64,000 nt of DNA, from the NCBI RefSeq assembly GCF_001894805.1, contig NZ_BCWX01000004.1, positions 124,001 through 188,000 on the forward strand. Direction: 5' to 3'. This stretch comes from Rhodococcus globerulus NBRC 14531 (GTDB lineage: Bacteria; Actinomycetota; Actinomycetes; Mycobacteriales; Mycobacteriaceae). Below the pieces are notes generated by a model. That model saw only the letters and a list, made by a program, of their open reading frames with translations, had not been told where the DNA came from and made no database searches. Made by a program: the position numbers and the translations under genes. Positions 16,864 to 25,421 of this stretch are shown here, one piece after another (the stretch's first letter is position 1; every line of letters begins with the position of its first letter).

Positions 16864-18240
16864 ATGGCCAACTACAAAACAGTCAATCCCGCGACAGGTG
16901 AAACCGTCAGGGAATTCGATACTTTGGATGACGCCGGAGTGGAAGCCGCACTGGAAAAGGCTCATAACGGCTATCTGAACTGGCGAAAGAGCGCGCCGAC
17001 GCAACGCGCGCAGATACTGACCAGAACCGCCGAACTGTACAACGAACGTGCCGACGAACTGGCACGCATGATCGCCCTGGAAATGGGCAAGCCCGTTCGC
17101 GAAGCCAAGGGCGAGGTACAACTGTCCGCGGCGATCTACCAGTGGTACGCCGATCACGGACCGGCGTTGCTCGCAGAAGAACGACTCGATGTTCCCGGTG
17201 CCGAAGAGTCTGTGGTGTACCGACGCCCGATCGGGGCGCTCGTCGGCGTCATGCCCTGGAACTATCCCTACTATCAGGTCGCCCGGTTTGCGGCGCCCAA
17301 TCTCATGCTCGGAAACACCGTCATCCTGAAGCACGCGTCCAACTGCCCTCAGTCGGCGCTGCTGATGGAGGAGATTCTGCAGCAGGCAGGCCTGCCAGAG
17401 GATGCATACGTAAACGTTTTTGCGAGCAACGAGCAGATCGCAGACATGATCGCTGACCCCCGTGTGCAAGGTGTCTCGTTGACCGGAAGCGAACGCGCCG
17501 GGACCAGTGTTGCGGAAACGGCGGGGCGCAACCTCAAGAAGGTGGTACTCGAGCTCGGTGGTTCGGATGTGTTCATCGTCCTCGACTCCGACGACATGGA
17601 CGCCACAGTCAAGGCGGCAGCCAAAGCACGATTGTCCAACGCTGGTCAGGCGTGCAACGCCGCCAAACGATTCATCGTCGTCGAGGACTTCTACGACGAT
17701 TTCACTCGGAAACTGACCGCGTCGTTCCAATCCGTCACGGCCGGCGATCCGCTGGAAGCGGATACGGTCCTCGGTCCGCTGTCGTCCCAAACCGCAGCAG
17801 ATACATTGCTCGAGCAGGTTCAAGACGCCGTCGACAAGGGCGCAACGCTTCTGACCGGTGGAGCGAAGATCGACCGACCCGGCGCCTACGTCCAACCGAC
17901 ATTGCTCACCGATGTCACCCCGGACATGCGCGCCTACAGCGAAGAACTCTTCGGGCCGGCGGGCGTGGTGTACAAGGTGAAGTCAGCGAAAGATGCCGTT
18001 GACCTTGCCAATTCGTCGGTGTACGGGTTGAGCGGATCCGTCTGGAGTACCGACCTGGACGCTGCTCGTGCGGTCGCCGCCGATCTCGACGTCGGAATGG
18101 CCTTCGTCAACGAACACGGCACCACCCTGCCCGGCCTTCCCTTCGGCGGAGTCAAGCGGTCCGGAGTGGGACGTGAGCTCGGCCCTTGGGGTATGGACGA
18201 ATTTGCCAACAAGAAGCTGATCCGCGTGTCCAAGAAATAG
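16864..18240 (+). CDS. Succinate-semialdehyde dehydrogenase-type aldehyde dehydrogenase
   Basis: A 458-residue aldehyde dehydrogenase that most likely oxidises succinic semialdehyde to succinate with NAD(P). The general base is in VVLELGGSDVFIV (Glu 230) and the nucleophile in SNAGQACNAAKRF (Cys 264). The GQACNAAKRF context and the length match the GabD1/Sad subgroup of mycobacteria and enterics. The ATG lacks a strong ribosome binding site. It converges on the GntR regulator with five bases between the stops. Being near 5-oxoproline genes it may serve glutamate/GABA carbon, but that is inference. Confidence 0.85.
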   Translation: MANYKTVNPATGETVREFDTLDDAGVEAALEKAHNGYLNWRKSAPTQRAQILTRTAELYNERADELARMIALEMGKPVREAKGEVQLSAAIYQWYADHGPALLAEERLDVPGAEESVVYRRPIGALVGVMPWNYPYYQVARFAAPNLMLGNTVILKHASNCPQSALLMEEILQQAGLPEDAYVNVFASNEQIADMIADPRVQGVSLTGSERAGTSVAETAGRNLKKVVLELGGSDVFIVLDSDDMDATVKAAAKARLSNAGQACNAAKRFIVVEDFYDDFTRKLTASFQSVTAGDPLEADTVLGPLSSQTAADTLLEQVQDAVDKGATLLTGGAKIDRPGAYVQPTLLTDVTPDMRAYSEELFGPAGVVYKVKSAKDAVDLANSSVYGLSGSVWSTDLDAARAVAADLDVGMAFVNEHGTTLPGLPFGGVKRSGVGRELGPWGMDEFANKKLIRVSKK

Positions 18241-18245
18241 AAGCT

Positions 18246-18971
18246 TTACGTTCGACCTGACAACTTTTCGACGGCGGCCGGATAGTCGGCCAGGATCTGA
18301 TCGCGTGCGTCGTACAGATACCGCTGCAGCAATTCGACCGCCGTCGCATTGTCACCGGCTTTCAACGCGCTGTGTATCTCGTGATTCCGGGCGAGATACG
18401 GCGAGTGGAATCGGTGTGCGTCGTCCATGACGTGAAAGACCAGTCGCAGTTCGTTCCACACGCCGCCCATCAGTTCGTCGATTCTGCTGCTGTTACTCAG
18501 ACCAGCGATAGCGCGATGGAAATGGATGTCGGCCGTTCCCACTCCGGTCCAGTCATCGGCGGCCAGACGTTCTTCTGCGAGCTCGAGCGCGGCGGCGACG
18601 TCACCGAGATTGCCTGTTTCCGGATCGAAGTCTCGCACTCCCGCCGACTCGACCACCCGACGGCAGATGTACAACTCGGCGATGTCGTCAGCTGACGGGA
18701 CTCGAACGAATACGCCACGGTTGAGTTCGTGTGAAACCAACCGGTCTTCGATGAGGATCTGGAACGCCTCGCGCACGGTATTTCGGGAGACATCCAACGC
18801 CGCGCAGATGTCGGGCTCGGACAGTCGTGCGCCCGGACGAAAGCTTCCGTCGATGATCAGCTCGCGCAGAATCCCGGCGACCCGCGCTGTTCGACTGGTG
18901 CGCTCGAGTAGCCCTCGATGGGCGGCCAACGCGGCGTTAGCATCCTCTTTCGGGGGATTCAGGCTGGTCAA
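18246..18971 (-). CDS. GntR-family regulator (FadR/FCD type)
   Basis: An N-terminal winged HTH (ILRELIIDGSFRPGARLSEP, ALDVSRNTVREAFQILIEDR) is followed by an FCD effector domain with the metal/ligand residues of ADDWTGVGTADIHFHRAIAG and NHEIHSALKAGDN. I place the start at TTG (MTSLNPPKED) because AGGAG lies five bases before it; a GTG two codons upstream overlaps that site. The gene is divergent from the MFS transporter and 5-oxoprolinase genes and probably controls them in response to a small acid. Confidence 0.85.
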   Translation of the reverse strand: MTSLNPPKEDANAALAAHRGLLERTSRTARVAGILRELIIDGSFRPGARLSEPDICAALDVSRNTVREAFQILIEDRLVSHELNRGVFVRVPSADDIAELYICRRVVESAGVRDFDPETGNLGDVAAALELAEERLAADDWTGVGTADIHFHRAIAGLSNSSRIDELMGGVWNELRLVFHVMDDAHRFHSPYLARNHEIHSALKAGDNATAVELLQRYLYDARDQILADYPAAVEKLSGRT

Positions 18972-19088
18972 GTGCACTCCTAGTGGTTTGTTGCTGCCCT
19001 CATCATAGTGAGAGCGGGGCGTCCGGACGGCCTACGGCTGCCCTCAAAAGTTTCCAGCACATTAATTATCCCTTCATGGGATTGCAGG

Positions 19089-19101
19089 ATCGTTGAACGA
19101 T
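19089..19101. promoter_or_regulatory. Candidate GntR operator ATCGTTGAACGAT
   Basis: A perfect palindrome with six-base arms around one G lies about 47 bases upstream of the transporter ATG, inside the only gap between the regulator and the transporter. Size and position fit an operator of the adjacent GntR protein. Confidence 0.4.
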
Positions 19102-19147
19102 TTTGTACGTTGGGAGTCCTTACATTCCATCTTCACGCGAGGTACCG

Positions 19148-20413
19148 ATGACCGCTCCGATTCAAACCGCAGGTGCCCCTCCGCGCCCGTTCGACTGGTT
19201 CCGCACGCTTGGACCGAAGGGCAAGAAGGCATTCGTCGGCGCTTTCGGCGGCTACGGTCTCGACTCCTACGACTTCCAGGTTCTCCCTCTCGGGTTGGCC
19301 GCGATTGCCGCGTACTTCTCGATCACGACGGGACAGGCCGGTCTGCTGACCACCGTCACGTTGGTGGTTTCCGCGCTCGGCGGTGTTCTCGCCGGCATCC
19401 TGGTCGACCGCATCGGACGTGTCCGCACCCTGCAGGTGACGGTAGCGACCTACACGATCTTCACGGTCCTGTGCGGATTTGCACCCAACTTCGAGACGCT
19501 GCTCATCTTCCGCGCGTTCCAGGGTCTCGGCTTCGGCGGCGAATGGGCTGCCGGCGCAATTCTGGTGGCCGAATACGCAAAGCCCGAGTACCGCGGCCGA
19601 GCGGTCGCCTTCGTCCAGAGCGCCTGGGCGGTGGGCTGGGGTTTGTCGGTCATCATCTACACGATCGTCTTCCAACTCTTCGATCCCGACATCGCGTGGC
19701 GCGTTCTGTTCTGGACCGGAGTCATCCCCGCCTTCCTCATCATCTGGGTGCGCCGCAACCTCAAGGACCCGGAAGAAATCACCGAGAAGCGTGAGAAGAA
19801 GGCCGACAAGGGTTCTTTCCTCGCCATCTTCCGCGGCCCGATGCTCAAGACCACGCTGTTTGCTTCACTTCTGGCCACCGGAGTCCAGGGCGGTTACTAC
19901 ACACTCGCGTCGTGGCTTCCGACTTACCTGAAGAACTCACGCGGCCTCGACGTCGTGGGCACCGGCGGCTATCTCGCGATCCTCATCAGTGGCGCATTCC
20001 TCGGCTACGTCAGCGGCGGCATCCTCACCGACAAGCTCGGCCGTAAGCGGACCATGCAGTTGTTCGCCACCTTGTCTGCCGTGTTCATGGTTCTCTACAC
20101 ACAGGTTCCCGACGGCGCCAACACCCTCATCATGATTCTCGGATTCCCGCTGGGCTTCTGCACGTCGGCGATCTTCAGCGGATTCGGTTCGTTCCTCTCG
20201 GAGCTCTACCCCACCGCGCACCGCGGTACCGGTCAGGGCTTCACCTACAACTTCGGTCGCGCAGTCGGTGCGGTGTTCCCCGCCATCGTCGGTTTCCTCG
20301 CAGCCAGCAGTCTCGGTATCGGCGGCGCCATGATCTTCGGCGCCATCGGCTACGGCATCGCTGTCCTGGCACTCTTCGGACTCCCCGAAACCCTGGGACG
20401 CCAACTCAACTGA
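19148..20413 (+). CDS. MFS transporter, probable organic-acid/5-oxoproline uptake
   Basis: A 421-residue, 12-segment major facilitator of the metabolite:proton symporter type. The loop 2-3 motif is DRIGRVRTLQ, with a second copy TDKLGRKRTMQ in the other half; RAFQGLGFGGEWAAGAILVAEY is the typical fourth-fifth segment signature. The ATG has CGAGGT upstream. It is the first gene of a row with DUF1445 and PxpABC, 51 bases before the next start, so the likely substrate is 5-oxoproline or a related acid. The substrate is inferred from context. Confidence 0.85.
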   Translation: MTAPIQTAGAPPRPFDWFRTLGPKGKKAFVGAFGGYGLDSYDFQVLPLGLAAIAAYFSITTGQAGLLTTVTLVVSALGGVLAGILVDRIGRVRTLQVTVATYTIFTVLCGFAPNFETLLIFRAFQGLGFGGEWAAGAILVAEYAKPEYRGRAVAFVQSAWAVGWGLSVIIYTIVFQLFDPDIAWRVLFWTGVIPAFLIIWVRRNLKDPEEITEKREKKADKGSFLAIFRGPMLKTTLFASLLATGVQGGYYTLASWLPTYLKNSRGLDVVGTGGYLAILISGAFLGYVSGGILTDKLGRKRTMQLFATLSAVFMVLYTQVPDGANTLIMILGFPLGFCTSAIFSGFGSFLSELYPTAHRGTGQGFTYNFGRAVGAVFPAIVGFLAASSLGIGGAMIFGAIGYGIAVLALFGLPETLGRQLN

Positions 20414-20437
20414 TCGGTGTTTTGAACTGATCGGTGT
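20408..20437 (+). repeat. 13-bp direct repeat after the MFS gene
   Basis: AACTGATCGGTGT occurs twice, 17 bases apart, the first copy containing the stop codon of the transporter gene. It looks like a small local duplication; no function is evident. Confidence 0.6.
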
Positions 20438-20464
20438 CTTCAGGAAAGAGGATTGGACTTCACC

Positions 20465-21259
20465 ATGATCGAGAATCGCACCAACCCGGATCCACGCTCG
20501 GCTCGCGCGGGATTCAGAGCCGGAGACGTGTTCCCCACGTCGGGAATCGCACCGGGCTTCGCCCAGACCAATCTCATTGCGGTCCCCAAGGACTGGGCAT
20601 ACGACGTTCTGCTCTTCACGCAGCGGAACCCCAAGCCCTGCCCGGTACTCGACGTCACCGACGCCGGGGATTTCACGACGATTCTCGCTCCCGGAGCAGA
20701 CATCAGGACGGATTTCCCGCTCTACCGCGTGTGGGTCGACGGCGAACTGACCGCGGAGATTCCGGATGCGACGCCATACTGGCGCGACGATCTGGTGGCA
20801 TTTCACATCGGCTGCAGCTTCACCTTCGAACACCCTCTGATGGCCGCCGGGATCCCGCTTCGACACGTCGAGCAGAACCGAAACGTCCCGATGTACATCA
20901 CAAATCGTGAATGCCGATCCGCCGGACGGGTCAGCGGGCCGACAGTGGTGTCGATGCGTCCCGTCCCCGCAGACCAGGTCGAACAGGCCCGCTCCATCAC
21001 CGCGCGTATGCCCGCGGTTCACGGTGCACCCATCCACATCGGCGATCCAGCCGAACTCGGCATCTCCGACCTGAGCCGTCCCGACTTCGGCGACGCCGTG
21101 GAACTCCAACCGGGCGACGTACCGATGTTCTGGGCCTGCGGCGTCACTCCGCAAGCTGCGGTCATGGCGTCGAAACTCCCGTTCGCCATCACTCATGCTC
21201 CCGGGCATATGCTGGTCACAGACGCCCCGGACAGCGATTACACCCTGGATCTGGCATGA
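20465..21259 (+). CDS. DUF1445 putative hydro-lyase / D-glutamate cyclase-like protein
   Basis: A 264-residue member of the DUF1445 (YcsI) family. Typical segments are [15 protein letters not shown] near residue 25, [35 protein letters not shown] and [12 protein letters not shown]. Relatives include the C-terminal part of mammalian D-glutamate cyclase, which interconverts D-glutamate and 5-oxo-D-proline. Placement just before PxpABC supports a role in making or handling 5-oxoproline. The ATG giving MIENRTNPD is preferred. Its stop overlaps the pxpA start by ATGA. Confidence 0.85.
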   Translation: MIENRTNPDPRSARAGFRAGDVFPTSGIAPGFAQTNLIAVPKDWAYDVLLFTQRNPKPCPVLDVTDAGDFTTILAPGADIRTDFPLYRVWVDGELTAEIPDATPYWRDDLVAFHIGCSFTFEHPLMAAGIPLRHVEQNRNVPMYITNRECRSAGRVSGPTVVSMRPVPADQVEQARSITARMPAVHGAPIHIGDPAELGISDLSRPDFGDAVELQPGDVPMFWACGVTPQAAVMASKLPFAITHAPGHMLVTDAPDSDYTLDLA

Positions 21260-22011
21260 ACATCGACCTCAATTGTGATCTCGGAGAAAGCTTCGGAGAC
21301 TGGCGTATGGGCGACGACGCGGCGCTCCTCGACATCGTGACGAGCGCCAATATCGCGTGCGGATTCCATGCCGGCGATGCGGCCACCATGCGACGAACCT
21401 GTGAGATGGCGGTCGAACATTCGGTATCCATCGGAGCGCACATCGGTTTTCGGGATCTGGTCGGATTCGGCCGACGGCACATCGACATCACGCCAGGTGA
21501 TCTGTTGGACGAAACTCTCTACCAGGTCGGCGCACTGGCAGGATTCGCTCACTCCGCGGGGTCTTCTGTCACCTACGTCAAGCCCCACGGCGCGCTCTAC
21601 CACTCCGCATCGAATAGTCCCGAACTCGCCGACGCTATCGTGACCGCCATGACCGAATTCTCGAATCGCCTTGCGCTGCTGGGACCACCACAGTCTCATC
21701 TGCAGAAAGCTGCGGAGGCACACGGCGTCGACTTTGTCGCCGAGGGATTCGCCGATCGCACGTACACCCGGTTCGGGACGCTGACCCCGCGCAGTGAACC
21801 TGGTGCGGTCATCTCCGATCCGAACGCCGCGACGGCGCAGGCGATCGACTTGGCCAGCAGCGGAACTGTTCTCACCTCCGACGGGATCGCCATCCCGATG
21901 TCGGTGAAAAGCATTTGTGTTCACGGCGATTCGCCTGGCGCCGTTGCCATGGCCAATGCCATCAAGGCCGGCCTGATCAACTCCCGCATTCGGGTGGAGT
22001 CGTTCACATGA
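21256..22011 (+). CDS. pxpA: 5-oxoprolinase subunit A (LamB/YcsF family)
   Basis: A 251-residue subunit of the three-part ATP-dependent 5-oxoprolinase that opens 5-oxoproline to glutamate. The start [20 protein letters not shown], then [30 protein letters not shown] and [10 protein letters not shown] are the hallmark motifs of the YcsF family. It overlaps both neighbours by ATGA, so DUF1445 and PxpA, B and C should be made in a fixed ratio. Confidence 0.92.
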   Translation: MNIDLNCDLGESFGDWRMGDDAALLDIVTSANIACGFHAGDAATMRRTCEMAVEHSVSIGAHIGFRDLVGFGRRHIDITPGDLLDETLYQVGALAGFAHSAGSSVTYVKPHGALYHSASNSPELADAIVTAMTEFSNRLALLGPPQSHLQKAAEAHGVDFVAEGFADRTYTRFGTLTPRSEPGAVISDPNAATAQAIDLASSGTVLTSDGIAIPMSVKSICVHGDSPGAVAMANAIKAGLINSRIRVESFT

Positions 22012-22646
22012 GTCGCCCGACTATCCTCCCGGCCGGTGAACACGGGCTCCTGGTGGACCTCGACACCGAGGCCGACGTTCTGGCATTCACCCATGCGCTC
22101 ACGCGCAACACTCCGGCTGGAGTGGAGGATTTCCTGCCCGCCGCACGCACGGTTCTCGTGATCTGCATGCCCACGGCACATGTCACTGCGGTGCTCCATG
22201 AACTGAACGAACTGGCACGCACGATGTCCGAGGCAATCCCGGACGAGCGCGGCGACGATACTCCCTTCACCGTCAATGTCCGCTACGACGGACCCGACCT
22301 CGACGACGTAGCAAGGATCCTGAAAATGAGCCGCGCCGAGGTCATTTCAGCTCACACCTCGGCGGAGTGGCGCTGCGCCTTCATCGGATTTGCGCCGGGA
22401 TTTGCCTACCTGACGTCCGGCGACGCTCGGCTCGACGTCCCGCGTCGAGCCCAATCACGCACCGCGGTGCCCGCCGGCGCTGTTGCCCTGGCCGGTGGAT
22501 ACAGCGCGGTATACCCGCGAGCTTCCCCGGGCGGCTGGCAGATCATCGGCAGCACCGACGCCGTGATGTGGGACTTGGACGCAACACCGCCTGCCGCCGT
22601 ACAGCCCGGGCGTCGGGTGCGATTCGTCAACGAGGACAAGCGATGA
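22008..22646 (+). CDS. pxpB: 5-oxoprolinase subunit B (KipI/carboxyltransferase subdomain C-D)
   Basis: A 212-residue PxpB. It carries the family signatures SAEWRCAFIGFAPGFAYL, VPAGAVALAGGYSAVYP and PGGWQIIGST. In Bacillus the homologue KipI also inhibits KinA; the main role is as an oxoprolinase subunit together with PxpC. The ATG overlaps the pxpA stop by ATGA, and its own stop overlaps pxpC in the same way. Confidence 0.92.
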   Translation: MSRPTILPAGEHGLLVDLDTEADVLAFTHALTRNTPAGVEDFLPAARTVLVICMPTAHVTAVLHELNELARTMSEAIPDERGDDTPFTVNVRYDGPDLDDVARILKMSRAEVISAHTSAEWRCAFIGFAPGFAYLTSGDARLDVPRRAQSRTAVPAGAVALAGGYSAVYPRASPGGWQIIGSTDAVMWDLDATPPAAVQPGRRVRFVNEDKR

Positions 22647-23506
22647 CCGGGGTGGAGATACTCGAAACCGGTCCGCTGAGCTTGGTTCAGGACCTCGGCC
22701 GAACCGGTCATCTGCGCTCCGGCGTCGGTGTGTCCGGTGCTGCCGACAGACGATCCTTGCGACTCGGCAATCGACTTGTCGGCAACTCCGAAGACGCTGC
22801 CGGAGTGGAAATTCTGATGGGTGGCCTGAGTCTTCGCGCGCAACAGCAGATCACCCTGGCCTTCACCGGAGCCCCCGCGCAGGCGTACCTCGACGGCATC
22901 CCCGTCGGACATTCGAGCGTCATCGTCGCGGACCCCGGTCAGGTAGTCCGCTTGGAGTACGCGCCCACCGGCCTACGGACCTACCTGACCGTCCGGGGCG
23001 GAATCGCGGTGCCCAAGATTCTCGGATCACGCAGTACCGACACGCTTTCCGGAATCGGTCCGGCGCCCCTCAAACCCAACGACGTGCTTGAGGTCGGGCC
23101 CACTCCAGTCGCATTTCCGCTCCTGGACGTGGCACCTGTTCAGCCGGTTACAAACGGAACACTCGACATTCGGGTGATCTTCGGGCCGCGCGCGGATCGT
23201 TTTGCCAATCCGGAAACCCTGACGCAGGGACGATGGGCAGTGTCGACCGACTCCGATCGCATCGGTGCCCGGCTCGACCGCGTCGGCGATGACGCACTGC
23301 TGCAGCGGGTGGACGGGCTCGAATTGCCCACCGAAGGCGTTGCGCTCGGTTCGATCCAAGTGCCGCCCAGCGGCCAACCCGTGATCTTCCTGGCCGATCA
23401 CCCCATCACCGGCGGATATCCCGTTGTCGGTGTTGTGGCCGACGCCGATATCGACCGACTCGGCCAAGCCCGCCCGGGTCAGCAGATTCGCTTTATCGGT
23501 TTCTGA
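22643..23506 (+). CDS. pxpC: 5-oxoprolinase subunit C (KipA/biotin-dependent carboxyltransferase-like)
   Basis: A 287-residue PxpC. The motifs GPLSLVQDLGRTGHL, GVSGAADRRSLRLGNRLVGN, TYLTVRGGIAVP and ITGGYPVVGVV are those of the KipA family, which pairs with PxpB to form the ATP-dependent catalytic part. It is the last gene of the transporter-DUF1445-pxpABC row. The 256 bases after it hold the leader region of the ABC-F genes. Confidence 0.92.
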   Translation: MTGVEILETGPLSLVQDLGRTGHLRSGVGVSGAADRRSLRLGNRLVGNSEDAAGVEILMGGLSLRAQQQITLAFTGAPAQAYLDGIPVGHSSVIVADPGQVVRLEYAPTGLRTYLTVRGGIAVPKILGSRSTDTLSGIGPAPLKPNDVLEVGPTPVAFPLLDVAPVQPVTNGTLDIRVIFGPRADRFANPETLTQGRWAVSTDSDRIGARLDRVGDDALLQRVDGLELPTEGVALGSIQVPPSGQPVIFLADHPITGGYPVVGVVADADIDRLGQARPGQQIRFIGF

Positions 23507-23605
23507 CGTATAACACGCAATCAACCTGGTGCGACGTGATCGACGCGGCAACAGTTTCGGGTGTTATGGTCGGTTCCGAATAATCGGAGCGAGAAAGATC
23601 GAAAA

Positions 23606-23635
23606 ATGGTTGGTGAACTCGACATCTCCGGGTAA
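23606..23635 (+). CDS. Possible 9-residue leader peptide of the ABC-F genes
   Basis: A mini-frame MVGELDISG with its own ATG and TAA lies about 130 bases before the first ABC-F gene, downstream of a -10-like TATGGT (23565-23570). A purine-rich stretch (GAGAAAGA) precedes the ATG. Short leader frames of this kind sit before several antibiotic-resistance ABC-F genes, where ribosome stalling controls read-through. Here the stop codon lies in a hairpin. No conservation could be checked. Confidence 0.4.
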   Translation: MVGELDISG

Positions 23636-23689
23636 TACCCGGCACTGACGGCCACCGGTAAGCGCTTTCGGAGCGCTGCCGCAGTGGCC
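23628..23689 (+). promoter_or_regulatory. Two hairpins in the ABC-F leader (possible attenuator)
   Basis: The first stem CCGGGT/ACCCGG (loop AAT) covers the last codons and stop of the mini-frame. The second is a nested dyad: outer GGCCAC/GTGGCC and inner AGCGCT/AGCGCT, ending at 23689. No T-run follows directly, so the terminator role is uncertain. A ribosome halted on the mini-frame would melt the first stem. Confidence 0.4.
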
Positions 23690-23762
23690 ATGTTGTCGTT
23701 CACCACATCATTTCTTTCGCGGAGCCGCTTTGACGCGCCCGCGCGACACTCGAGGTCTCATC

Positions 23763-25421
23763 ATGTCCGATTCATACATTGTCTGTTCACACCTGTCGTT
23801 TGCCTGGCCTGACGACACACCGGTTTTCGAGAAACTGTCCTTCAGTGTGCCCGGCGGCCGGACCGGGCTGGTAGCACCGAATGGCGCCGGAAAGAGCACC
23901 CTTCTCCGGTTGATCGCGGGTGACCTGCCCATAGGCGGTGGCAGCGTGTCCGTCGACGGGCTGCTCGGGTACCTTCCGCAGAGCTTGCCGCTGACCGGCG
24001 ACCTCACCGTTGCCGAGGTTTTGGGGATCGCGCCGATCCTCGCGGCGTTGGACGCTGTCGAGTCGGGGGACGCCGCCGAAGAGCACTTCACCACGATTGG
24101 TTCCGACTGGGACATCGAGGAACGTACCGGCGCCCAACTGGACCGTCTCGGCTTGGGAGACCTGTCGTTCACCCGCCGACTTCACACGCTCAGCGGGGGC
24201 CAGGTCGTCTCGCTCGGTCTCGCTGCGCAACTGCTGCGCCGCCCGGACGTGCTGTTGCTCGACGAACCGACGAATAACCTCGATCTCGATGCGCGACACA
24301 AACTCTACGGCGTCCTCGACGATTGGAACGGTTGCCTGCTACTGGTCAGCCACGATCGTGTCCTACTGGATCGAATGGACCGCATCGCCGAACTCGACAA
24401 TGGTGAAATTCGTTTCTACGGTGGAAATTTCACCGAATACGAAGGCGTCGTGAACGCTGCACGGGAAGTTGCCGAAAAGAACATTCGCAATGCCGAGCAG
24501 GACGTCAAGCGGGAGAAACGGGAGTTGCAGCAGGCCCGCGAACGCGCTGCTCGTCGCGCAAGCAACGCAGCACGCAACCTCGGAAACGCCGGGCTACCGA
24601 AGATCTTCGCCGGGACGATGAAACGCAATGCCCAGGAGTCTGCCGGCAAGGCAAACGAGACGCATAACGCCCGCGTCGATTCGGCCAAGGCCCGACTCGA
24701 TACCGCGGGGCGAGCGTTGCGCGACGAACAACGAATCACGTTGGAACTGCCCGGCACCGATGTTCCTGCGGGCCGGACAGTGTTCCTGGGCGAACGGATG
24801 CAATTCCGTTTCGGTAATCGGGAGGTCTTCGCCGACGGCGGGGCAGATCTGGCGATCCGCGGACCTGAGCGAATTGCGGTGACCGGTCCGAACGGCGCGG
24901 GCAAATCCACGCTGCTGCGGATCATCAACGGCGAACTGCCCCCGACTGGCGGCAAGATCGCACAGGCGCAGGGCCGCGTTGCGTATGTGTCACAGCGACT
25001 CGACCTACTCGATGTGAACCTCACCGTCGCGGAGAACCTCGCTGCTTGTGCCCCGGACATGCCGGCACCGCAGCGGATGAATCTGCTGGCACGCTTTCTC
25101 TTTCGTGGATCTCGCGTTCACCTTCCAGTCGGGGTCCTCTCCGGTGGTGAGCGGTTGCGAGCGACCCTCGCGTGCGTGCTGTTCGCCGAGCCGGCACCTC
25201 AATTACTACTACTCGACGAACCGACCAACAACCTCGACCTTGTCAGTGTCGGGCAGTTGGAGAGTGCGCTCAATGCCTATCAGGGTGCCTTCGTGGTCGT
25301 CAGCCACGACGAACGGTTCTTGTCCGAGGTGAAGGTCGAACGCTGGTTACGTCTGTCGGAGGGACGTTTACGCGAAGTCGCCGCACCGGCCAATGTCACT
25401 CTTGGTGATGAACATGCCTGA
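23763..25421 (+). CDS. ABC-F family ATPase, first of a pair
   Basis: A 552-residue protein with two ABC ATPase domains and no membrane segment, the ABC-F design. Domain 1 has APNGAGKST (38-46), LSGGQVVSLGLA and LLLDEPTNNLDL; domain 2 has GPNGAGKST, LSGGERLRATLA and LLLDEPTNNLDL. Between them is a long basic, helical linker (about residues 225-320, EKNIRNAEQDVKREKRELQ). ABC-F proteins bind the ribosomal E site; those in tandem behind a leader often protect against antibiotics. The ATG giving MSDSYIV is preferred to an upstream frame start. The specificity is unknown. Confidence 0.88.
   Translation: MSDSYIVCSHLSFAWPDDTPVFEKLSFSVPGGRTGLVAPNGAGKSTLLRLIAGDLPIGGGSVSVDGLLGYLPQSLPLTGDLTVAEVLGIAPILAALDAVESGDAAEEHFTTIGSDWDIEERTGAQLDRLGLGDLSFTRRLHTLSGGQVVSLGLAAQLLRRPDVLLLDEPTNNLDLDARHKLYGVLDDWNGCLLLVSHDRVLLDRMDRIAELDNGEIRFYGGNFTEYEGVVNAAREVAEKNIRNAEQDVKREKRELQQARERAARRASNAARNLGNAGLPKIFAGTMKRNAQESAGKANETHNARVDSAKARLDTAGRALRDEQRITLELPGTDVPAGRTVFLGERMQFRFGNREVFADGGADLAIRGPERIAVTGPNGAGKSTLLRIINGELPPTGGKIAQAQGRVAYVSQRLDLLDVNLTVAENLAACAPDMPAPQRMNLLARFLFRGSRVHLPVGVLSGGERLRATLACVLFAEPAPQLLLLDEPTNNLDLVSVGQLESALNAYQGAFVVVSHDERFLSEVKVERWLRLSEGRLREVAAPANVTLGDEHA

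Noticed and set aside
16636-17895. A 419-residue minus-strand frame across the succinate-semialdehyde dehydrogenase gene
   Set aside because: The dehydrogenase on the plus strand has both catalytic residues and family length; the antisense frame has none.
19937-21208. A 423-residue minus-strand frame across the transporter and DUF1445 genes
   Set aside because: It spans two well-supported genes on the other strand and shows no family motif.
23565-23570. WhiB7-type promoter for the ABC-F genes
   Set aside because: A -10-like TATGGT is there, but I do not see the matching -35 and the AT-rich stretch that WhiB7 promoters have.
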